Virus record (IMG/VR): IMGVR_UViG_3300043409_001911
Coordinates: 1 to 21,331 of that record
Strand: one strand, 5' to 3'
DNA: 21,331 bases
From: a virus
Part shown: positions 6,806 to 16,100 of the stretch, in pieces
Numbering within the stretch: position 1 is the first letter of the stretch
Layout of the letters: each line of letters begins with the position of its first letter
The notes under the pieces: model-generated
What the model saw: only the letters and a program-made list of their open reading frames with translations
Database searches by the model: none
What the model was told of the DNA's origin: nothing
Program-made: the position numbers and the translations under genes

Positions 6806-7849
6806 ATGATCCTGACTTACCCCTTTTCGTCGGTGCTGAACACTGCCATTCTCGCGGCGACGACACGTCTGCCCGCGCGCACCGGGCAGGCTTCACTCGT
6901 AGCGGACTTTACCGGCAACCACGGCTTCGCCACTATCTACACCGCCACAAGGTCTGAGCGGGTTATGGTCACGGTCTCCGGCGGCCAGCTCCAGATGATC
7001 CGTGGCACCGAAGGCACCGAGGCCAGAGGCTGGCCAGAAGGATCATGCCTTCGCTTTGACGCTCCGGTCGAAGGGGTTCCATGCCCCGACGAAGATACTT
7101 CTTCGGCGTGTGATGTCTCTGGAGTCTTGGGCAGGCTGCGCCCCGGCAAAGGGATCACGATTGATTTCACGGACCCGAACGCCCCCATCGTGGGCATTGC
7201 CCCGACCGGCGTATCCCCTGCGAACATCGGCTGCGGGGCCGAGGTCAACGAGTGCGGGCAAATAACCTTCGCGCCAGCGGGCTGGCCTGCCACCTGCATG
7301 AACAACTTTAATCCTTGCTGTGATAGCACGTCGACAGCGGGGCCGGTCGCGGTTGATGCTTGTGACGTCACATACACCACGATGTCGACCGCCAACATTG
7401 TGACTGGGGACACGGTGTGCGAAGCCTTGACCCAGCTCGAAGATGCTATCTCGTCTGGAGGCTCTAGCGGGGGTATGGTCGGAGTGACGGCAGGACGGTG
7501 TGTCGAGGTCACAGGGGCGGCGAGTTCCCCAACGATCGGCCTCCCACTCGCAGGAATTTCTGCGGGCGTATACGACGGCTTCTCGGTCAACGAATGCGGC
7601 ATCGTCACAGGCTACGCGGCACCCGCGCAAATGCCGGTGAGGGTCGAAGTAAAGTCGCCGATGGATGTCACGCTCCGGGCGCTCGACAACACCTACGTTA
7701 TCGAGATCGCCGAAGCCAGCACGAGCGGCTACGGAGTCACCCGCCTCGCCAAGACTAGCGACGCTATGACGAACCCATCTCCAGCGCTTCCATTCCATGT
7801 GGTGAGCGTGGAGTTCCTAGAAGCTTGGGCGACAGCGCGAGGGATTTAA
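6806..7849 (+). CDS. Cysteine-rich tail fibre-like protein
   Basis: This 347-residue protein combines three recognisable parts. Residues 43-85 repeat the 'RG...WPEGS.LRF' module of the previous protein. Residues about 111-158 and 225-272 are two copies of a fibre-type repeat, each with 'P.(I/V)G(I/L)...G(I/V)S' followed by VNECG. The C-terminus (SGYGVTRLAKTSDAMTN, then LPFHVVSVEFLEAW) resembles the end of tail-fibre or collar proteins. It probably forms a receptor-contacting appendage or its attachment point. Twelve cysteines are spread over CxxxC-like and CC pairs. It begins eight bases after the previous stop and ends one base before the nozzle gene's GTG. Confidence 0.7.
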   Translation: MILTYPFSSVLNTAILAATTRLPARTGQASLVADFTGNHGFATIYTATRSERVMVTVSGGQLQMIRGTEGTEARGWPEGSCLRFDAPVEGVPCPDEDTSSACDVSGVLGRLRPGKGITIDFTDPNAPIVGIAPTGVSPANIGCGAEVNECGQITFAPAGWPATCMNNFNPCCDSTSTAGPVAVDACDVTYTTMSTANIVTGDTVCEALTQLEDAISSGGSSGGMVGVTAGRCVEVTGAASSPTIGLPLAGISAGVYDGFSVNECGIVTGYAAPAQMPVRVEVKSPMDVTLRALDNTYVIEIAEASTSGYGVTRLAKTSDAMTNPSPALPFHVVSVEFLEAWATARGI

Positions 7850-7850
7850 G

Positions 7851-9563
7851 GTGCCGAGCATATCAGTCAAAATGTTCGGCGGCATGAAGCCGACGATCCA
7901 CACACCCAACACGCGGGAGAGTGTGGCTCAAATAGCACACAACGTAATTCTCCGAGACACCGCTGTCCGGTCGCACCCCACAGACCGGCGGCTCCCCGAG
8001 TCTGAAATTGCGTGGCGGCTGCGCCCTGCGTCGAGTGGCCGAGATGTCGAGCTCTACCGTCCGCAGGACACCGCCGAATGCTGCGGCGGAGTAGCGACTA
8101 TAGGCGTCTGCTCGACGGTGGTGGAGAGCCAGCTTTCCGCTTCGTGCGGTGACGTGGGCCACATACTTTTTTCCCGTGACGGGTGCGACCCTGAGTGGGT
8201 CGACTGGTGCGCGCAAACCACGCGGCCCGTCGTTGTCCCCCAACCCATCAGATGCGCGGTCGCGGTGCTCACCGACGCTGGGGCTATGCAGAGTTTGCCT
8301 ATCGCGGATTACCGCAGTCCCGACGAGCGGTCTTACACATACACATGGGTCGACGGTTTCAGTGTGGAGTCACCACCCGCGCCGCCTACAATTTCAGTGC
8401 CGTCCTACGACGATCAGACTTTCACCATCAGCGGGTTCGACACACCGCCGCCGAACGCTGCGTGCCTGCGGCTTTACCGGTCGGTTGCTTTTCCCAGCGA
8501 GGGAGACGTGCAAGACATTCCTGCTCAGGCTACGTTCCAACTCGTCGCCGAAATCCCGGCGGGCACTGCGGTTTTCGTGGATGACTTACGGCTGAACGAC
8601 ATTCTTGCGGGGACTTTGCAGACTACCTACAACTGCCCGCCGCCATGTATGACCGAAGTGGTTCACACGGATAACGGATATTTAGTCGGCTTTTCGGGCA
8701 CCGAGATATTTGTGAGCGAGCGCCATGAGCCCCACAACTGGCCCCTTCGTTACCGACTGACCCTCTACGATAAAATCGTTCGGCTGCTGTGCGTCGGAGA
8801 CACGGTGTTCGCGCTAACCACAGGCCATCCCTACCGGATCGCGGTTAGCCCCGGCCTAAGCAACGGGCAGTTCGACTCCACGGTTGACGTGTTCCGAATG
8901 CCCCACCCCTACCCGTGCCTCCAGCATATGGCGGCCACGACCGCGCCGTTTGGTGTTATGTATCCGTCGACGCAGGGTATTATCTTGATCGGCATCACAG
9001 GACCAGCGCAGCTTTATTCGGTCGACCGTTTCGATGAGAGGCTCGCGCTGGAGTTCCGGCCCACCGTGGCGATATACCACCAAGGCAGATATTATGGGGC
9101 GATGTCCCCGTCGACAAATGGCTTTGTGTTGGACGTGTCCGAGGGTAACAACGACGCGGTTGAGTTCGGCGACCTCACAACGATTGACTGGCCCAGCGCG
9201 CCGCTGGCGTTCCACCAAGGGCCAGATGGACGGACCCGCTACATCGCTGCGGACTCGCGGGTCTACGACATCGCCACCGGACTGCGGCCTCGGCCTTACC
9301 GCTGGCGCTCAAAACGGTTCGTCCACTCCGGCCAGATGCGACACACTGTCGCTAAAGTCGTGGGGTCTTATGGCCCGCCGGTTCGCTTCACGATATGGGT
9401 CGACAGTAAGCAGGTGTTCTCGAAAGAAGTCACCTCGTCACGCCCGTTCAGACTGCCGCCGCTGCGCCGAGGTTTGGACTGGACTTTTGAGATCGAAGGC
9501 ACTACGCTGGTTGAGGAAGTGCATTTAGCCACGAGCTTTGCGGAATTAACAGAAGAGAGGTAG
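7851..9563 (+). CDS. Nozzle-type tail protein
   Basis: This 570-residue protein follows the pattern of a large podophage tail protein often placed at the tip of the tail tube (gp12-like). It opens with ISVKMFGGMKP and a 'N.RESVAQIAHNV' helix. It then has 'YTWVDGFSVESPPAPP' (about residues 165-180), an 'ACLRLYRS' strand, NCPPPCMTEVVHTDNGYLVG, then ERHEPHNWPLRYRL and ALTTGHPYRIAV, and a C-terminal block PYRWRSKRFVHSG. Homologues have 'Y.Y......GPPS', 'PPP..M......NG' and 'PH.WP' in this order. The start is GTG at 7851, one base after the previous stop and with GAGGGA upstream. It carries twelve cysteines, some in additions near residues 70-125 that look like extra loops. Confidence 0.78.
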   Translation: MPSISVKMFGGMKPTIHTPNTRESVAQIAHNVILRDTAVRSHPTDRRLPESEIAWRLRPASSGRDVELYRPQDTAECCGGVATIGVCSTVVESQLSASCGDVGHILFSRDGCDPEWVDWCAQTTRPVVVPQPIRCAVAVLTDAGAMQSLPIADYRSPDERSYTYTWVDGFSVESPPAPPTISVPSYDDQTFTISGFDTPPPNAACLRLYRSVAFPSEGDVQDIPAQATFQLVAEIPAGTAVFVDDLRLNDILAGTLQTTYNCPPPCMTEVVHTDNGYLVGFSGTEIFVSERHEPHNWPLRYRLTLYDKIVRLLCVGDTVFALTTGHPYRIAVSPGLSNGQFDSTVDVFRMPHPYPCLQHMAATTAPFGVMYPSTQGIILIGITGPAQLYSVDRFDERLALEFRPTVAIYHQGRYYGAMSPSTNGFVLDVSEGNNDAVEFGDLTTIDWPSAPLAFHQGPDGRTRYIAADSRVYDIATGLRPRPYRWRSKRFVHSGQMRHTVAKVVGSYGPPVRFTIWVDSKQVFSKEVTSSRPFRLPPLRRGLDWTFEIEGTTLVEEVHLATSFAELTEER

Positions 9564-9567
9564 CGTC

Positions 9568-10038
9568 ATGTCAGAGTGGGAGACTTCGCTACGCCAAGTG
9601 CTAGGTAACTTTTTCGAGCATCAGGCGTCTATAAATGCAGTGGTTACTTTCTACCGCACCTCGCGGGCGATACCCATCACTATGTCCGGCGCGGCCACAC
9701 CGAGCGAAATCTCCGACGCGGGTATGGCGTTGCAGGAAGCCGCTCTGGTGCAAGACCTTAACCCGTTCATCACCAACTACGGGCACATGTTCCGTCCGGC
9801 TGCGCAGTCGGCGCTGCTGTCTTATCTCGACTCGTTCCGGTATCTCGAACAGCACAACAAGACCCCGGAGTCCAACAGTGAAGAGCGGTCTAAGCTTTAC
9901 TTCAAACACCGCGTGTGCCGGGACGGCCTGCACCAAGCTGCGGTGACCGCGCTCCTGTGCGAGAAGGGTTACGCCTACGTAACCGCCAACGGCATCCTCC
10001 TGCGTGACTCGCTGCTCGAAGTGAAAGGGTTGATCTGA
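9568..10038 (+). CDS. Helical protein before internal virion genes
   Basis: This 156-residue protein is of unknown function. The sequence is mostly helical: an N-terminal amphipathic segment (WETSLRQVLGNFFEHQ), a central helix around residues 66-95, and a Cys-containing HRVCRDGLHQAAVTALLCEK stretch. AGAGAGG lies about eight bases before the ATG. The stop overlaps the next gene's start by one base (TGATG). Small proteins at this position in T7-like phages include assembly chaperones or small ejection proteins, but I see no specific match. Confidence 0.7.
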   Translation: MSEWETSLRQVLGNFFEHQASINAVVTFYRTSRAIPITMSGAATPSEISDAGMALQEAALVQDLNPFITNYGHMFRPAAQSALLSYLDSFRYLEQHNKTPESNSEERSKLYFKHRVCRDGLHQAAVTALLCEKGYAYVTANGILLRDSLLEVKGLI

Positions 10039-11075
10039 TGCTAACCGACGCAGGCTTAATAGCATACGCCGACCAACAAAAGGCGATAGCCACTTGTTAC
10101 GTCGACGGCTACTATAAACCGCTGGCTATCGCGCAGGTCGCGCTCGGCGCGCTCGTGGGAACCTTCGGTCTTATCCGTCAGACAGAAATCGCGGCGGACT
10201 ACGTTGATATAGCGCGTGAGCAAATAGCGCAAGCGGACCGGCTTGTCGTTTTGGCAGAGCAGAATTACCGTGAGATCGCGGTCAGGGCTTTCACTTGCCA
10301 AAAAGAATTGTTCACGCGATACCAGTCAGAGTTCCAAGGCTTCGAGAATATTTATCTTGCAGACGCTTTCCGCCTGCAAGAATATGTGCCGGACTATCTC
10401 ACGCAGCAAGGCCGGGCTGTCGCTTCGGCGGGGTCCGCGTTTGATCGCGCGCAGCTCCAAGCCCGCCGGTCGGTGGGTAAGTTTAACACAGGGCGCGCGT
10501 GCTTTGACAACACCGTGTTCGCCATCGAGCGAGCGCTGGCCAGAACCGCTGCGTCCGACCGGGCCTACCGGTTTGAAGAGAGCCGCAAGTTTCGCCTCGA
10601 CCAGTGGTATTGGGCGCGCAGAACTGCGGGCATCAACGTTAGCGACAGCATGGCGTCTCGTGTGGTCTCGGGAGTCAACGGCGGGGCTTCGGTCGGCGCT
10701 TCTGGTTTTGGCAACGTCGTCAACGCTTTCGGCAATTCGCAAAATGCTGCGCAGTTGGCGGGGTCGGCCCTAGCGAACCAAGGCAATATCTTCGGCGGGC
10801 TGGCTAACTTCGGGTTCAGCAATGTCGGATACGGCTTAGGCCGCGCCACGACCGGCGGGCAGCTTGGCGGCACCAGTGCGGGTGGTTTCGGCGGCGGGTT
10901 CGGCGGCGGCAACGGCGGGATCAATACCTTGGCTGGGGCAGGTTTTAACGGACCGCTGACAAACTCATTGATAGGCGGCGTGAATGGTGGCATCACAGGT
11001 CAAGCGGCATCGTTCGAGGCCGCGACCACAGTGGGCTTCGGTGCAGTAGAAAGCGCGGCGTTCAGTCAGCAGTAA
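10038..11075 (+). CDS. Internal virion protein with gp14-like build
   Basis: This 345-residue protein has a hydrophobic segment near the N-terminus (IAQVALGALVGTFGLI, about residues 31-46), then a long Ala/Gln/Arg-rich helical region (about residues 50-215). A Gly/Asn/Phe-rich C-terminus follows (about residues 222-330) with many GG and FGGG turns. A membrane-active N-terminal helix plus a long helical body is the typical build of the smallest ejection protein of podophages (T7 gp14 or the gp7 class). The Gly-rich tail is unusual and is rather low-complexity. It is co-translated from the preceding gene (TGATG). The role is inferred from composition and from the two large internal genes downstream. 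Confidence 0.65.
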   Translation: MLTDAGLIAYADQQKAIATCYVDGYYKPLAIAQVALGALVGTFGLIRQTEIAADYVDIAREQIAQADRLVVLAEQNYREIAVRAFTCQKELFTRYQSEFQGFENIYLADAFRLQEYVPDYLTQQGRAVASAGSAFDRAQLQARRSVGKFNTGRACFDNTVFAIERALARTAASDRAYRFEESRKFRLDQWYWARRTAGINVSDSMASRVVSGVNGGASVGASGFGNVVNAFGNSQNAAQLAGSALANQGNIFGGLANFGFSNVGYGLGRATTGGQLGGTSAGGFGGGFGGGNGGINTLAGAGFNGPLTNSLIGGVNGGITGQAASFEAATTVGFGAVESAAFSQQ

Positions 11076-11116
11076 CCACCACAACCACGATCACCACCTA
11101 AAAGAAGGCTAACGCA

Positions 11117-12709
11117 GTGGACAACTTTACACAATTCTTAGACGGATCGGGGTTCATATCCGCGCTGCGGGGCGGCGTCGCCGACGAGTCAAGTATCCGA
11201 TCGTTACAGCGGGAACTCCGAGAGGCCGACCGTAAGTTTGTGTTCGACCAGCAAGCAGACCCGCTAAGGCTTGACACGCTGCGCAGCGCTACCGCAGAAA
11301 GCGGTGTGCGTAGCCGGTTGGCGGTAGCCACTGAGGAAGGTGAGCGCCGCAGGCTCGACGCGCTATCCAGCCAAGAGGTCGACCGGGCCACCATCTCCAA
11401 CGCGACCGTCGACAACGTGGTCTTGAGAGACTTCCAAACCACACTGTCGAACCAACAGAAGCTAATCCAGAACGAACAGGTGCTGGCCCGCGACCGGGTG
11501 TCTGCCCAAGGCTTCGGTCAAGCGCAGGCGATAGACTCCGCAGCGATCCGGCGGCAGGCTGTGGCGGCGGGCGTCGACATTAGTAAAATCCCCGACCCTG
11601 AGAAAAACATTCTGGCCGCAGCGGAAGAACTCGCTCGGCTGTCCCCACGTGAGCAAGAGCTTTTCGCTCCGGCGTTTGCCACGATCCAGACACAACTCAT
11701 TCAGCAGTTGCAGGACAGACTGCGCGGCTTCGAGACCGCACAGAACTCCCCGGCCCCGCAGGTAAACCAGACAGCCCCTAGCTCCGCGCCGCAAGCAATA
11801 GCTCCGGCTTCGCAGGCTACGCCTGTGTTTGACCCAACCCGGTTACAGCAGGCTGTCTCGGACGTCGCGCCGCTCGCCGCCGCTGAGCAAGCTCCGACCC
11901 CACGAACTCCAGCTCCGCAGGCTGCGCCGACTCCAGAGACTCCGTTCGCCATCAACTCCGAGCCTCTCGCCGCGTCTACGGCGGTTGCGCCGGTGGCGAC
12001 TAACATCCTCGACGCTGCCGCTAGGCCGACTGCGGCGGATCGTCCCACCTTTGCGGGTGTCCGGTTCGCGCCGGGGCACTTGTTCACCGTCGGCGAAGGG
12101 TCGACGGTCGAGAGTCTGACCAGCATATTCGAGAACGCCGACGAAGCCGACCTCATACCCGCTGCCGAAGAAGAACGTGAGTTCGAGAGCGCCGCGACCG
12201 CGCCGGAATATTATCCGAAGGTCGAGGACACTTCCGAGGGCTACCGAGGCGGTGAAGCGAACGCGGTGTTTAACGCTATGATCTTCCGAGAGTCGACCGG
12301 CAAGCAGTTCGATAAGCGAGGAAGGCCGCTTACGTCTTCAGCAGGCGCAGTGGGTATCGCTCAAGTTATGCCTGCGACCGCGAGGCATGTAGCCACTCAG
12401 CTTTTGAGAGAACCTTTCGATGAACAACGATACCGCAATGACGCAGCTTACAACCAGCGGCTAGGCCAAACTTACTTCAACTCCATGCTGAAAACTTTCG
12501 GCGGCGACACGACCCTCGCGGCGGCAGCATACAACGCCGGACCCGGCAACGTTCGAAAATGGCTGCGGACAATCGGCGACCCGCGCAAGGGGCAGGTATC
12601 ACACGCGGCATGGGTGTCCCAAATCCGTTCCGGCCCGAACCCCACCGAGACCCGCGACTATGTGCGCGCCGTTATGGGCCGTGCTCTCCGTGACAGAAAG
12701 AACCGATAA
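11117..12709 (+). CDS. Internal virion protein with lytic transglycosylase domain
   Basis: This is a 530-residue protein starting with GTG, with AAGAAGG 9 bases ahead. Residues 1-200 are helical. Residues about 205-335 are Pro/Ala/Thr-rich (a linker). The C-terminal 149 residues are a soluble lytic transglycosylase (SLT) domain. The catalytic glutamate is Glu392 (FRESTGKQF), followed by GAVGIAQVMP (about residues 410-419), AAYNAGPGNV (about residues 470-479) and TRDYVRAV. SLT domains of ejected virion proteins cut peptidoglycan during DNA entry, and I infer that role here. It contains no cysteine. In T7 the same activity sits on gp16, the largest internal protein; here it is on this smaller protein. 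Confidence 0.9.
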   Translation: MDNFTQFLDGSGFISALRGGVADESSIRSLQRELREADRKFVFDQQADPLRLDTLRSATAESGVRSRLAVATEEGERRRLDALSSQEVDRATISNATVDNVVLRDFQTTLSNQQKLIQNEQVLARDRVSAQGFGQAQAIDSAAIRRQAVAAGVDISKIPDPEKNILAAAEELARLSPREQELFAPAFATIQTQLIQQLQDRLRGFETAQNSPAPQVNQTAPSSAPQAIAPASQATPVFDPTRLQQAVSDVAPLAAAEQAPTPRTPAPQAAPTPETPFAINSEPLAASTAVAPVATNILDAAARPTAADRPTFAGVRFAPGHLFTVGEGSTVESLTSIFENADEADLIPAAEEEREFESAATAPEYYPKVEDTSEGYRGGEANAVFNAMIFRESTGKQFDKRGRPLTSSAGAVGIAQVMPATARHVATQLLREPFDEQRYRNDAAYNQRLGQTYFNSMLKTFGGDTTLAAAAYNAGPGNVRKWLRTIGDPRKGQVSHAAWVSQIRSGPNPTETRDYVRAVMGRALRDRKNR

Positions 12710-12711
12710 CC

Positions 12712-13113
12712 ATGCCTGACACCAAAACAACTGGCCTGTCCGCCAAAGAGTCCGCCGAGAGCACACTAAAACCCCGCGACCTGTTGGCCGAGCTCCTCGA
12801 CACTCATAGCGTTTCGCCGTTCGAGCTTGACGCACGGGATTTTTTTGACCGGGATCAAGACTCGCGGAGTCTTGAGCAGAACGAACAGGCAGGTGCCGCA
12901 CCGCAGGTGCCGCCGCTCTACCCCGATCAGCCCGACTCCTTATCGGCGGCGCTGCCATCAAACCCCAGACTAAAACCAGACGCCCTTGCAGAGGCTCTCG
13001 GCCCGTCTATCGAAAATATATCTCGGTTCGGTGAACCCGGCCCCGGATCATTCGCGGACATGTCAGAGAGTGAGATGCGGGCAATACTGCGCAAAGTCTT
13101 GAAGAAACTTTAG
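12712..13113 (+). CDS. Small acidic protein between internal virion genes
   Basis: This 133-residue protein begins two bases after the previous stop and ends nine bases before the giant gene. It is mostly polar and Pro/Ser/Asp-rich, with a short helix (LKPRDLLAELLDTH) and a C-terminal helix (MSESEMRAILRKVLKKL). No cysteine and no recognised family. A perfect 9-bp inverted repeat lies within its coding sequence (12855-12875). It may be a small assembly partner or linker for the neighbouring internal proteins, but there is no direct evidence for that. Confidence 0.65.
   Translation: MPDTKTTGLSAKESAESTLKPRDLLAELLDTHSVSPFELDARDFFDRDQDSRSLEQNEQAGAAPQVPPLYPDQPDSLSAALPSNPRLKPDALAEALGPSIENISRFGEPGPGSFADMSESEMRAILRKVLKKL
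12855..12875. repeat. Perfect 9-bp inverted repeat, 3-base centre
   Basis: Left arm TCAAGACTC (12855-12863) and right arm GAGTCTTGA (12867-12875) pair exactly around GCG. Each arm ends in a GASTC site (GACTC, GAGTC). The dyad lies inside a coding frame and has no T-tract, so it is not a terminator. It could be an RNA hairpin or a protein-binding dyad. Confidence 0.75.
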
Positions 13114-13122
13114 GAACTCACC

Positions 13123-16100
13123 ATGGATGAAGTAAACCGGTTGCAGTCTATTTTCGGCGGCGGGGGATCGTCGGCGCTCGACCAGCTAACGCGGTCTCAG
13201 GAGTCGGCTCGCCGCCAAAGAGAGCAGGAGCAGAACGAAGCAGAGCGTGAGGCCCGCCGCGCTCAGAGCGACGCTTTGCGTGAGACCCGTCTCGAACGGT
13301 CCGAAACTAACTTCGCGCGGCGTGAAGCTTCTTATGAGCGCGCGGAACTGCGGCGCGAACAAGCCGAGGCCAAGCTCCGTAAAAAGAGTTCGCAAGGGGT
13401 CGACTTAGAAATATCCGCTGCGGAATATCTAGCGGCCAAAGGCCACAGCCCAGAGCGGTTCGCCCGCAGCAGCAAAGAAGACCGGCTAAAACTGCTTGGG
13501 GCTTTCTATGCCGACACTCTCCGCCCGCAAGTAAACCGCATAGCGGCAGAGCGAGGATACACCGCGAAGCAGAAGGTTTCGTTCGAGCAGAACCTGCGCA
13601 CGGGTGCGTTCGCTGACCTTGCGCGCTCACACAGCTACGACTCCTACGTCCCATCGACAGCCTACATAGACGCATGGCAGCGCCGCGCGGCAAACCGTGC
13701 CGCGACAGCGAGTGTGGCACCCGCGAAGAGTAAAGGGTTCTTGAGCGAGGCTCAAGGCGTGGTCAGGCAGGCCGGGGCGGCCCTCGCCGAAGGCGCAGCG
13801 GGAACCGCTGCGTTTGTAAGGTCAGCGATTAACCAGATAGAAACCGAGCTGGACCCGAGGTCTGTCCAAGCGGCTCGCCGCGAAAACACTCTGCGGAATA
13901 AAGCCAACCGCGACTTCAGCGAAGGCCGCTTGACTGCGGAGCAGCTCCGTCAAGAAAGGTCGGACTCGCGGAGTCGCCTCAAGAGAACTTCGGCGCGAGT
14001 CGCGCCTTCGAAGGACGATAGTGTCTTAGATGGCTTCATCGCTTACGCAAAGCGAGAGGCTGACTTCGGGTTCAGCGAAGCTACGAAAGACAGCACCGAC
14101 GCAAAAGATTTCCAGACTCGGACGCGCAGCGCCAAGACCATTAGCGACACCGTGTCGGCCTACGCAGAGAACCCTGTCATCGCGGCGGCTTCGCTGTTCG
14201 GGTCGGTCGCAGGTTCGGGGGGTGCCGTCGGCGCGGGGCGCGTGGCCGCACTAAAAGGCGCGGGACTTATAGCAAACACCGCCGGTAAGTTCGGCGCGGT
14301 GAGGACCGCCGCGCAAATTAAACAGGGAGTCGCCGCCACCAGCAAAGCTTTCTCCGCGTCACGTGCTGCCGTAGTGGGCAACGCTGCGGGCGTTGGCGGC
14401 AGTGTCGAGCTGCAAGCCCGCGATGAACTAAACGCACTATCCGACGAACAGTTTCGCCTACTGCCTGCCTACCGCACCGCCGCCGAAGAGCTTGGCGATC
14501 TGCCGCCTGCGCTGATCCGAGACTATACCACCCGCGCGCTTGTCACGATAGGCCGCGACGTAGGCGCTGCGACCGCAGTGGTCGGGTCGTTGATCGGGGC
14601 GGGGACCGAGAGTCTTTTTTCCGGCGCGGTTAAGGCTGCGCTCCAAGGGGCAGGAGGCAACGTCACGCGGGCAGTCGCTCGCGAAGCAGCATCCGAAGCC
14701 GTCGAAGGTGCTGGCGAGTCCGCTGCGCTCGATCTAGGCCGGGGACGTGCTGTCGATCTGGAGCGCGCCGCAGGTGCTGCGGTTACTGGCGCGCTGCTCG
14801 GCGGTGTTGTCGGCGGCGGCCTTGCTGGCGCGAACCGCTTAGGTGGTGTAGGTGGTGCAGGTGGTAGCCCGCTCCGTAACCCACTCCGCCGCGCGTCCGC
14901 CAATCCTGCTCCCGTGACGGCTCAGGAGTCTGGTCCACCGAACACTCCGAGCGGCGGCAACCCGCTGGACCCTAGTTCGCCAGCATCACCTGCGCCTCGC
15001 CCGCTCCCACCATCGGACGGCGGCCCCTTGGCCGCACCGGACCCCGACGCTCCGGCCATATCGGCGCTGCTGGGAGACGTAGATGTCCAGCGGGCTCTTA
15101 ACTCCCCCGAGCTGGTCAACGCAGAGCTAATCGCTGCGACAGAAAACTTCAAGGCAATCCTCAACGAAACCGCCGGTAAAGACCAGCGGGATATCGACCA
15201 CAGCATTGAGTTCGCAGACCGCCTTTCGACACGAGCAGCCGGGGGCTTCGCCTCGACGGACCCCCTTAGCCTCGCGGCGGTCTCGCAGGAGGCGCTCCTT
15301 GCGGGCCTAGCGTCTCAGGACTCCGAAGTCACAGCCTCGATCCGCGAGCAGTCAGAAGCAGCGGTCTTTGGTGAAGACGGGCGGGTTGACTTTAGTGCAC
15401 CGCGCGACCTCGACCATATCGCTGCGGTTGCGCAGTCGCGCGCCGGCGAAACCCGGCGGCTGAAGTCAGGCAACACATCGACAGCGTTCGCGCGCGAAGG
15501 TAGCGTCACTCCTGAAGCGAGAGCTATAGCGCAGCAGTCACTGCTTATCGACAGCGGGGTTCCCGCCGAAGCCGCCGCTGAGTTGACCACTCTCGTGTCG
15601 GGGCTGGGCCGTGTCGGGCTGCGGCAGGCTTTAGAAGTGACCATCGAAGATAGCCTAGGGACGCCGCTTAGCGTCGCGGCGCGGACGCTCCGGGCCTTAG
15701 AGCGAGAAGCTTTGGCGGTGCAGCGCGCGGCCAACGGCCTCGCTAAAGTAGTCTCTCTCGCTGGTAAGCCCGGCGCTAAAGCTGAAGATATTCTCGCGGC
15801 ACTTGAGAGCGCGTCCTCGGCGGCTGAAGGGCTAGGGGCAAGGTTCAAATCAAGCGATGAGGGTTTGTTGGCTTTGGCCGCAGGTGCTCCAGCAGGACTC
15901 GGCGAGTCGATTGTCCAACGCGGTGGCGGTGGCGGTGGCGGCGGCGGCCTTCGGCCCCGCAGACCTAACAACCCCCTCGACCAACTCGCCGTGGCCCCAG
16001 TGCCGGGACTTATCCTCCAAGCTTCGTCTCGAACGGGGTCGCTGCCGGTAGACGCGGCGCGTAAAGTCGCAGCGAAACTCACCTCATGGTTCACAAACTA

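Noticed and set aside
6272-7608. Open minus-strand frames opposite the tail appendage genes
   Set aside because: They overlap the supported 5799 and 6806 genes end to end and show no recognisable domain; shadow frames are the simpler explanation.
8091-8106. Second T7-promoter-like string GACTATAGG
   Set aside because: It lies inside the nozzle-type coding sequence, lacks the CACTATAG context and has no gene start close downstream.
10859-10920. Gly codon-rich stretch as a DNA repeat element
   Set aside because: The repetition follows from Gly-rich protein sequence (FGGG turns) in a supported gene; units are not regular at DNA level.
15315-16094. Long open frame on the minus strand inside the giant virion gene
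   Set aside because: It is Ser/Ala/Arg-rich and fully inside a well-supported plus-strand gene with clear motifs. GC-rich coding DNA often leaves such an open opposite frame. No ribosome site or family match.
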